This document shows positions 22,849 through 31,382 of a DNA stretch of 64,000 nt, one piece after another; the stretch's first letter is position 1; each line of letters opens with the position of its first letter. A program made the translations under genes and the position numbers. This DNA comes from Coriaria nepalensis. Its lineage: Eukaryota; Streptophyta; Magnoliopsida; Cucurbitales; Coriariaceae. The DNA is taken from assembly GCA_027186245.1 (NCBI GenBank), contig CP114486.1, positions 12,042,501-12,106,500 of the forward strand, read 5' to 3'. The notes beneath the pieces were generated by a model. The model saw only the letters and a program-made list of their open reading frames with translations, made no database searches and was not told the origin of the DNA.

Positions 22849-25085
22849 TTTTGTGTATAATTTATAGATGTCGAGCCAAAAAGAAAACAGAAAGTTATGA
22901 GGTTTGGTTTTGGGTTTGTTTCAAAACATCATGGTACTCATTCGTGCTTCAAGAAATATATGACGAAATGGAGAACAACTCTGTGTTTCTCCATGGTGTA
23001 TATGAATAGCCAAATGGGGTTAATGAAGATCTGATCAATTAAATAATATATTGAAAATACATGGGAAAGAAGAGTATCTCTCTCTCTCTAAGTTAATGTT
23101 TCTATAATATATAAAATATCTCTCTCAGTTTCCTTCTAGTTCAATTCGCTCGATGAATTCCTACCTCTCTATCTATGTCCGAGATCATGTTTGACTCTTG
23201 AACAAACACTTTCCTAGATCTTCAAAGTATCAAAGTGTAGATTCAAATGACAAAAGCCGAACTCCAAATTTACCGTAAAAATTTCTATCAAATCTGATCA
23301 GTTTAACGAAATTTCAATCCGCAAATCCAACCTAATTAAGTAGGCTAAGACATGCAAATGCCGCGCAAAACAAACACAAATTAATTATAGCCTACAAGTA
23401 ATTTTTCAAACCATTGCTAGCTAATTACTACACTTGATCAAAATATCCGTTGGACCCATTTTCAGCTTCCTATAAGTTTATAGTATTACTTGTATATCAA
23501 ACCGAATCAAAGCTTCTAGCACTCCTTCATTCATAGAAATCGTACAAAAGATCGATCGTAACCCCGTCATTACTCAAATTAACTAATTAATTAAAGTTCA
23601 AATGCTAATATATAAATTAAGGAAAAATATTTATCCAAGTCTCCGAAGGGGCAAGGAAAGGAGCAAAGGGATTTCAACTTTTCAAACTAGCTATGTATGT
23701 ATTAAGTAATAACTTATAACCAAATCGCTATGAGTCATTATCTAATTAATTAATTATCCAAAATTAATTAAACAAAATTAATAAAAAAAATATAAAACAT
23801 AAACCCCATCAACCCATTGATCGGTTCTTTCAATCCCAAACTATACTAACACTTAAAATATCATTGCCAACCCACCTCATAGTGATGATCATCATCAAAA
23901 TCAATTCACTTTTTTTACCTAGCTTCCTAAAAATAATTTTCACTCACCCTATATAAATATTACACAGTAACCTCATGAAATGTTCCGTTGGAGGAGCCAT
24001 TTTAACCATCCCATGATCAGTTTATAATACTTATATATCAAACCGAATCAAATCTTCGAGCTCTTAGCTAAGTCCTCCATACATAGAATTAGGTCGATAA
24101 GATCGATCATAACCTCGTCATTAGTCAAATTAACTAATGAAGCTTCATATGCAAGTATATATATACGTTTGCTCTATCATACAAAAATCATCTAATCCAA
24201 TAATCATTCCTTAAAAATAATACTCCCAAAATCCAAAATTAAAACTTAAATCGAATCTAATACTACTTAAAGAAAAGAAAAAATAGTAACATTACAATCC
24301 GAAAATTTAGTAATATAGTTGTTTATGTTAATTTACTAATTAAGCTTCAAATGCAAATATATATATCAAGGAAAACTAATTATCTGAGTCTCCAAAGGGT
24401 CAAGGAGTAAAGGGATTTCAAAATTTCAAACTAGCTATGTATAACATAAACATAGGATCAAGAAGTTGCTTGTAAAAATAACAAAAACTCGAGACTACTA
24501 ATAGTTAAGAGAACTATAATTTGAGCAATTACCACATCGCTACATCAATGAGTCATTATCTAATCAATAAATTATAAAAAAATAAAACTCAATAAAATCA
24601 AATTTAAGAAGAAAAAAAAACATTCAAAAACTAAACCCCATCCAATCCATTTATTAGTTCTTTCAATCCCAAAATTTTCAACACTTGAATATCATCGGCA
24701 AATCCACCTCATAATCTCAAATGATCAGTTGGGCCCAGTTCAAGCTTCCGATCAGTTTATATTACTAAAATATCAAACCGAATCAAATCGTCGAGCTCTT
24801 AATTTAGTCCTCCATACACAGAAATACGTACATAAGATCAATCATAACCTCGTCATTAGCCAAATTATACACGAGACAATCAGGAACACGTGTGTTAGAC
24901 CGAGCATTTGCTTAATTATTGGAAACCATGTCTCCTTCCAAATACTTTCATTAGTTCCTTCTTCCAAGCTTGGTAGGCTTCTTCATCATTGGAATAAAAT
25001 AACTCTATATATATATATATATATATACAATCCCTTAACAACTTCTCATTATCCAGTTTCAACAAGCAATAAATAATATTTAGCC
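22849..25085. repeat. Fossil upstream repeats without genes (copies B, C, D)
   Basis: No coding sequence is found, but three copies of the upstream segment are visible: B at about 23430-23620, C at about 23985-24150 and D at about 24720-24870. Each has a CCCA..TTCA/AGCTTCC..CAGTTTATA start, TATATCAAACCGAATCAAA, CTCTTA..AAGTCCTCCATACA (AGCACTCCTTCATTCA in B), AAGATCGATC and CGTCATTA. A second repeated block (GTCTCC..AAGG..AAGGGATTTCAA, then TTTCAAACTAGCTATGTAT, later GAGTCATTATCTAAT and CTTTCAATCCCAAA) occurs at about 23640-23860 and about 24380-24690. These indicate at least two tandem duplications of some 700 bases. Copy D is the promoter side of the gene at 25086, with a TA run at about 25004-25027 as a likely TATA region. 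Copies B and C have no open frame downstream. Confidence 0.65.
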
Positions 25086-25433
25086 ATGGCTGCTCTTAAT
25101 CATAAGCAACGTTGTTTTCTCGTAGCAGCTACGATCATATTTTCCATTTCGCTTTCAAGCAATGTTGATTATCGCACGGCCGTTCTTGCAACTCACGTAC
25201 CCTCGCATGTACCGGACTATAACCCAGTAGAGATCGAAGCTCCAGGAAAAGCACTAGACCCGGTTAAAGGGGAGCATCCCCTACCAATCCGAAAACGCCG
25301 TCCGACAACTCCTTCTGGCGGACAACAATGCGTCTGGAAACAGGCTTGCAAGCTCATGGAGTATCTTTGTGCTAAGAGGCCGGAATGTATGGCTGCAATG
25401 CCGTCCTCTACCCCTTCCCCCTTAATGCTATAA
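25086..25433 (+). CDS. Four-cysteine secreted peptide, member 2
   Basis: Encodes 115 aa. The signal peptide is about 1-35 (MAALNHKQRCFLVAATIIFS, then a hydrophobic SISLSS segment). The spacer contains HVPSHVPDYNPVEIEAPGK and a basic-proline stretch (PLPIRKRRPTTPSG) that could be a processing site. The module is CVWKQAC, six residues, CAKRPEC, MAAM, with the same C-x5-C-x6-C-x5-C spacing as member 1. The tail is Ser/Pro-rich. The gene and its upstream 130 bases are duplicated at 26570-26994, where the copy has two stop codons. Role unknown. Confidence 0.75.
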   Translation: MAALNHKQRCFLVAATIIFSISLSSNVDYRTAVLATHVPSHVPDYNPVEIEAPGKALDPVKGEHPLPIRKRRPTTPSGGQQCVWKQACKLMEYLCAKRPECMAAMPSSTPSPLML

Positions 25434-26010
25434 CGGAATCTGCTCCTTATGTATTTTTGAGTCATAGCCTTTCTGTGTTCATTTTTCTTTGAATTTTCTT
25501 CCTTAAAAATGTTGTTCTTCCCTATGTTCTTCGATACTTGTATAATATGTACCTGAGCTTAATCTGTGTTATCAGTTAGACATAATAACATAATAACATT
25601 GCTCGGGACTGAGAGTTTAGCAAATCACGTTAAATTAACGGAACAAAAATCCGAATTATCTTGATGCTTTATGATTAGAAGAAACACTTAAAACTAATTC
25701 GATTAAACAAAAGGACACTTAATCAAATTATAGCCTACAAGGAATTCTTCAAAGCAGCATTGCTAGCTAATAATGACTATTCTTAATCTAATGATCAGTT
25801 GGACCCATTTCAAGCTTAACATCAGTTTATAGTACTTATATATGAAACCGAATCAAATCTCCTAGCTCTTAATTAAGTCCTCTGTACATAGAAATACGTA
25901 CGTAAAGATCGATCATAACCTCACCATTAGACAAATTAACTAACTAATTAAGCTTCAAATGCAAATAAACATATACATGATCTATCACAAACAAATTAAA
26001 ATTTTAATTA
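25434..26010. repeat. 3' region and upstream-repeat copy E
   Basis: After the 3' untranslated region of the peptide gene, copy E of the upstream repeat spans about 25785-25965 (GATCAGTTGGACCCATTTCA, then ATGAAACCGAATCAAA, AAGTCCTCTGTACATAG, AAGATCGATCATAACCTC). It directly precedes the broken peptide gene at 26011. Confidence 0.55.
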
Positions 26011-26368
26011 ATGGCTGCTCTCAAGCACGGTTTGCGTTTATATATGATCATATTCTCAGTTACCATTCCAACTTTCTTCTTTTTATCTTATGAATGCCAA
26101 GAATTGGGATACTAATTGGTCGGTTCGTCTTTTCCCCGCAACCAGAAATAAAGGCCAAGTAGTACTAATTATCAACAATGAAAAAGAAAAGTTCCGCCTC
26201 CAATGCCGATTCCGGTTAGTACTCAAAAGGTCGAAAGTACGCTGCATTTGGAGACATGAATGTGAGCTCATGGGAATTTTTTGTCGCCAAAGACCGGAAT
26301 GTTTGCATGGAATCTCATCATCGACATCACCTGCATGCCGGCCGCCACTTAAATTAAAGTACATATAA
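26011..26368 (+). pseudogene. Four-cysteine secreted peptide, member 3 (frameshifted)
   Basis: The ATG at 26011 opens a signal peptide (MAALKHGLRLYMIIFSVTIP) that is cut by a stop after ECQELGY, at about 26110. The mature part is in the next frame: from about 26090 it runs to 26368 and contains CIWRHEC, six residues, CRQRPEC, LHG, clearly paralogous to member 1 (CIWKLEC and CWRRPECLHG). One frameshift between about 26075 and 26110 therefore separates leader and peptide. The module itself is undamaged, so the break is young or is a sequence error. An intron is not evident. Confidence 0.65.
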
Positions 26369-26655
26369 TGTACGTATAATTCTACTAGTTCTAGCAGCGG
26401 TTTCAGGCTCTAATACGAAATTTCCACAGCTATTGACCATCTTTTTTTAAGTGGTGAAATTTGAATTATTTATTTATTTATTTTTCCGTCCTATAACTCC
26501 TATGGTTTGGCCCAAAAAAAAAAAAAACACCTATGGAAATATATATAGTAATCCATTAGATTTAAACCACGTTTCCTTGCACACTCTTTCATTAGTTCTT
26601 TCTTCCAAGCTCGGTCGGCTTCTTCATTACTGGAATAAATAACTTCTCATTAGCA
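26369..26655. other. Spacer, partly duplicated from 24.9-25.1 kb
   Basis: Contains an A tract at about 26514-26526. From about 26560 to 26655 it is a near copy of the leader at about 24920-25080 (CACTCTTTCATTAGTTCTTT, then CCAAGCTCGGTCGGCTTCTT), upstream of the pseudogene at 26656. Confidence 0.55.
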
Positions 26656-26994
26656 ATGGCTGCTCTTAATCCTAATTATCAACGTTGTTTTCTCACAGCA
26701 GTTACGATCATATTTTCCATTTCGCTTTCAAGCAATGTTGATCGTCGCACGCTGGCCGTTCTTGCAATTCGTGTACCCTTGCATGTACCGCACTGTAACC
26801 CCAGAGAGACCAAAACTCCAGGAAAAGCACTAGACCCGGCTAAAGGGAAACATCCCTTACCAATCCGACAACGTCATCCAACAACTCCATCTGGCCAATA
26901 ACAATGCAGCTGGTAACAGGCTTGCAAACTCTTGGAGTATCTTTGTGCTAAGAGGCCGGAATGTATGGCTGCAATGTCTATTCGTTTCCCATAA
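26656..26994 (+). pseudogene. Four-cysteine secreted peptide, member 4 (two stops)
   Basis: A duplicate of the gene at 25086. The leader (MAALNPNYQRCFLTAVTIIF) and spacer (APGKALDP-type sequence, here TPGKALDPAKGKHPLPIRQR) remain open to 26898, then a TAA at 26899-26901 ends the frame. A second TAA at 26914-26916 replaces the Lys codon in CVWK. Beyond it the frame still reads QACKLLEYLCAKRPECMAAM and ends at 26994. Because the sequence after the stops is so well kept, inactivation was recent. A truncated 81-aa product without the cysteine module could still be made. Confidence 0.75.
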
Positions 26995-28340
26995 ACGGTA
27001 GCTTCAACAGAATCTGCCCCTAAGGTGTTTTAGTTAAGAGCCTTTCTCTGTTCATTTTATTTTCTTGCTTGAAAATGTTGTTGTTCCTTCTGTTCTTCGG
27101 TACTTAAGTAATATGTACACTAGAGCCGTGGGCGGAGGCAAGGGGGGCATTACCCGCCCTAACTTCCCACCCCACATTTTATTATTATATTATAAAACCC
27201 CTACTTTTATATATTTTTAGGGATTTTTCCACCCTAATTTTAATAATTATAAAGCATATCCAAATTCAATAGTTGATGGAATTGGAAATTGCTTACCCCT
27301 CCCTTACTCAATTTTATAAATTTTTTGAGCTGCTAATATTTACTCTTGTATTTCTTCAAGTATTATAATTTCAAATATATATCTTCGATTTGTTTTTATT
27401 TGTTAAAATTTCCCCCTAATTTTAATTTTTTTTACAATATTTCCTTTTAAATTAATGAACGAAAAATCCTAATTATCATGATGCTTATAACCAACCATTA
27501 ATACATGTATATACGTTGTCGATGACTTTCTACTAACTAAACCGTAACACTAATTCAAAAATAAACAACAAGACGCAGAAAACTTATACCTACTTTAGTA
27601 TCTGATTAGAGTAAGGAAGAGTAAATATATAAGGATAGATAAAATATTGAATATCATTGTTAATCCTTGAACACAACAAATGAGTAGACCAAGAACTTTC
27701 GCTTCGGATGGACCGAGAAAATAATTATCGGGACATACTTTGATTACACTGAGCAATCTTATAATTTCAACATAAGAAAGACTCATTCCGGCGTCGCCGG
27801 TGGTTTAGGTGTTGGACGGAAAACTAGTGGATGTTAATTCTCATGAATATTTCAGACTAACCTAGATAAATGACGAAAAATAAAATTTATCAAAGCTGTA
27901 AATGTTATATAAGTTGGCCACTAAATTTACACAACTGCCATCACTTTTTTTGGCCGGAGAAAAAAAAAAAAGATTTATTACCAGTCACCACAATTACTAC
28001 TAATAAAATAGTTGTGTACCCAACGAAATTGAGAAAAGATTATTATGCTTGTCAAAGATTGTATCGAATCAGATGATACTGGTAGAGCAGCATTCCTATA
28101 AAAGTTGAAACTGGGTTTAATTGGATAGCATTAAAAGAAACGGGGTACAAGTGAAAGGTTTCACTTGATTAGAGGAGAATTAGCCAATAATTCTCACTTT
28201 CTAAACAAATAAATTAAGCACGTCATGAATTCCTCTCATTGGAATATCACTCATACGTTAACCACACTTTCTTCCATCTTCCAGCTGGTTGTATTTGATC
28301 TCCTAGCCTAATTAGTTATCAATTGTTCTTGAAAAGAAAT

Positions 28341-28396
<56 letters not shown>

Positions 28397-28427
28397 AAAA
28401 TCTTCATTCTGATGATATAACAAAACA
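26995..28427. other. Intergenic DNA with possible transposon remnant and TA microsatellite
   Basis: At about 27127-27290 lies a segment beginning GTGGGCGGAGGCAAGGGGGGCA followed by CCCGCCCTAACTTCCC and repeated CCCTAATTTT-like phrases near 27230 and 27415, a style common in degraded plant transposons. No protein is recognised from 27460 to 28340. A perfect TA microsatellite of about 23 units (28345-28390) sits only 38 bases before the ATG of the next gene, where its core promoter should be. Confidence 0.45.
28345..28390. repeat. TA microsatellite, about 23 units
   Basis: A perfect alternating TA tract directly upstream of the peptide gene at 28428. It can provide TATA-box function and is expected to vary in length between individuals. 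Confidence 0.9.
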
Positions 28428-28742
28428 ATGGCGGCTTTCAAGCACTATAACGTTCTTAGAGCCCTCATGTTTTTGGTTTTCCTTGTGATGAGCAGTACTG
28501 ATCAATATTCAAGTCTTGCCGAAGCTCACATGGTTCAAGTGAAGCAAATAGAAGTATTAATAACAAAGCAAAAAAGACTAGGAGGTTGGTTCCGATCCAT
28601 ATGGGGAAGAATAACCCGGCCAAGGGTTCCGGAAACAGGGCCTAGAAAGTGTGCACATTTCTGGGAACGAAATTGTGAGCTCAGCGAATCACTTTGCTGG
28701 AAGAGAGTCGGATGTGTGCCCGGAAAGACTGTAAACCCATGA
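28428..28742 (+). CDS. Four-cysteine secreted peptide, member 5 (diverged)
   Basis: Encodes 104 aa. The leader is MAAFKHYNVLRALMFLVFLV with the hydrophobic part to about residue 33 (SLAEAH). The spacer is basic (KQKRLGGWFRSIWGRITRPR). The module is CAHFWERNC, six residues, CWKRVGC, VPG: the first loop has seven instead of five residues, and RPE is replaced by RVG. It is thus the most distant member but keeps four cysteines, the Trp and the C-terminal position. The upstream region lacks the repeat found before the other members and has a long TA microsatellite instead. Role unknown. Confidence 0.7.
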   Translation: MAAFKHYNVLRALMFLVFLVMSSTDQYSSLAEAHMVQVKQIEVLITKQKRLGGWFRSIWGRITRPRVPETGPRKCAHFWERNCELSESLCWKRVGCVPGKTVNP

Positions 28743-29081
28743 ACACATTCATCTAATCTAGGTTTGGATTGTTGGTGAGTTGGTCACAGGTCACTCTAAG
28801 CTATGTACGTTCAAAACTAAATTTCTTACATATATATATATACATTAACTACAATGATCATGTTCAATTTCAAACTAAATTTGTTTTATTATAAATATCA
28901 GTAGTATTCTAACAGAGATGATCCGTAATAAAATGAATTAGACAATATTTATATATAGTAACATGGCAAAAATAATGTACTTTTACAGCTTTCTAGATGC
29001 TGCAATCATATAGGATTCAGAAGTACTGAGAATCAACAATCTTTGCATCGGTGTGTAAGAAGTGGTCACAACCAGACTGTT
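28743..29081. other. Intergenic DNA
   Basis: Three-prime flank of the peptide gene and of the minus-strand IMPACT-like gene. AT-rich, with a short TA run near 28833. Nothing else is seen. Confidence 0.4.
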
Positions 29082-31133
29082 TTATCGCTTATAAAACACT
29101 AAGTCACGGCCAGAATTTGCTTTGATAGCATCCTCTAACTTCTCGGCGCAGTCAAGATCGACTTTGAAAGTGACCATAGTGATATTGTCTTTACCAGTTT
29201 CATTATCCTGCTCGATGTCTTCAACTTGGAAAGATTGTAACTGCATGCTTATATATATATATATAGACCAAATAAAAATTTTGATATCATTACGATGTAT
29301 AGAATATGCTAACATGGTCAAAAAAACTATGGGCATCAAAAGGTTTCATACACCATATATAGTTATAATTTTGTTGATAACATTTTCTTTTTATTAACAT
29401 GATACACTTGCACTGCAGATACTTGCACTGCGAGCTAAAATATAGGGAACTTTTTCCTTAAAAAAATCCAGCTATCAACCATGCAAGGCATAACAGCCTT
29501 ACTTACAAACTCAGACAAACAGTGACCATATAAAGTAAATCCTTTCCCGACTATTTTCTGTTAAGACTCCCAAAGAGTAAAAAGGTAAAGGGTAGATTAG
29601 GAAATTGTATTTTGGGTGAGTGGGAGACATGATGGGAAGGTGGGTTTTTGGGGGCTGTGGGATGTTGACATGGGGAGGGTTTTATGGAGAAAATCATTGT
29701 TTTGGGCAGAGGGATGGCGGTGGGGGTAGTGAGGTGTCGGGTAAGCTTTTGGGGAGGGGGCTTCTACGGCTATTTGTAGGAGGAGGGGCAGAGGAAGAAG
29801 GGTAGAAGAAATTACTAGAAAGGAGAGGGAGAGAGCCGGCAAGGTAAATTTAGGGTTCTACCATTTTCTTGTTTTCTTTTTCTTTCTCCATATCAGTATT
29901 GTTTTAGAGAATTTGAACTACACCAAAGCACATGATTAACTGTTAAGTATAGATCTGTGTAAAGCTCGCCTGGTGGTATAGGATCCCTAAAAGATCAAAT
30001 GGCACCTCTATACCCATTGGAACCTTCAAACAATTCAGAAAATATCCCATTTAGTATTAATCATATTTATTTATAATCCAGAAAATTTACTTAATCTATT
30101 TAGCTTTAAATCGATCACAAAGACATGTAAAAGGCCAGGAAAGGTAACCAACTATAATATATACCTTAGTTTTCACAACAGAAGTCGGAGCATTTCTCAA
30201 GCACTCTGAAGCAACTCCTCCAAAGGCCCTCACTAGTCCTCCTGTTCCGAGTTTGATACCTCCAAAATACCCGAAGTTCATATATAATGTACACTTGAGA
30301 AGGTCCTGGAAATAATATTCACTTAAAAACAAAGGTTTAGGAAAACAATAATTACCTGATGACAACCACCATGACTCTTATCGATACCTGAAGAAACAAT
30401 AGAAGAAAGAATCGGTTTTCCGGCCGTGCCTGATGGCTCACCATCATCATTGGACCGATATTGATCTCCAACCTGAATCATAAAAGTATTAACTTTGACA
30501 AAAGAAAAAAGAAAAGAAAAAGAAGCTGGAAATAAGCATAAATTATCAGTATCATGAGATTCTATGTTTCAATTCTAATCAATTAAGATTATTTAATTAG
30601 CAGAAAAAGTGTACTAGTTACTGAATTTATTGCTTACTCCTTGTCTCAGAGTACTTGAAAAAAGATTTATACAACTTCTAGCATTAGTAATTTTTACCTT
30701 ATATGCCCAGCAATGCCTCGCGGACCTAATGATCAACAAAGATGAATTGAATTGGGCAATACTCAGGTAGGAATTTCGAGGGAGAAAAATATCTTTTCAT
30801 AGCTCGTATGAATTGTAATGAAAAGGGGAAGAGAAGAACCTGGGAGAGGAAGGCAAAAGCAGATTGCTCGTCGGAGATTGAACCGACGATCGCGATGAAT
30901 TTACTCTTCTTGATTTCTCGTTCGAATCTTACTCTCTCTCTCTTTGATAGTCGTGTAGGTACCGGAAGAGCTGCTGCTGCCGCCACTGCTACTGCTAGCG
31001 GCGGTGGTGACCATGGATCTCTTAGCTTCAACAATGGCGAAGACTGAGGTAGAGATGCGACAGTTGAGCTTATGGTAATGGTGGCAACTCTGCATCGATA
31101 TTGCGACTTGCATTTCGCTTCCTCCTCCATCAC
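29082..31133 (-). pseudogene. IMPACT/YigZ (UPF0029) family gene with three lesions
   Basis: The family (human IMPACT, yeast YIH1, bacterial YigZ) is linked to translation control. Exons: 31133-30840 (KKSKFIAIVGSISDEQ), 30725-30698 (RHCWAYK), 30472-30356 (NDDGEPSGTAGKPI), 30270-30165 (YFGGIKLGTGGLVRAFGG), 30023-29970 (VPMGIEVPFDLLGILYHQ) and 29240-29082 (LQSFQVEDIEQ to RDLVFYKR). Three faults are visible. Exon 2 is 28 bases where the conserved sequence needs about 42, which shifts the frame. Exon 3 has one extra base near 30377 (IDK, then SHGG instead of VMVVVI). The base pair before exon 4 is GG instead of AG. Exon 5 ends in a GC donor, which can be functional. The last intron holds a G-rich insert (29610-29800). 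All conserved blocks remain recognisable, so decay is recent, or the sequence has errors. Confidence 0.75.
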
Positions 31134-31382
31134 TTTCGTTTTGCGTTGGGGAAATTATTCGTTTTGCGGGAAAGGTTCTTTAAACTAGCGACGTCATTTG
31201 AAAAAACTTGGGGTGTTTAATCAAACTTTTGGATAGTTACGGGGTCAATTTTAAGACAGTAAATGAACAAAGAATAAATTTTCCAATAAATAATCAGAAT
31301 AATGACGATTTCTTAAAAACGCCATGAAGAAAAAGAAAAAAAAAATAGGACTTTTTTTTTTTTTTATGTTCCAACTCAAACT
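31134..31382. other. Spacer between IMPACT-like and UBP genes
   Basis: A short AT-rich interval, promoter side of the IMPACT-like gene and 3' side of the deubiquitinase gene. It has an A/T homopolymer cluster at about 31330-31365. Confidence 0.4.

Noticed and set aside
30808..31047. 79-aa plus-strand frame over the first IMPACT-like exon
   Set aside because: Antisense to KKSKFIAIVGS-containing exon and not similar to any protein I know.
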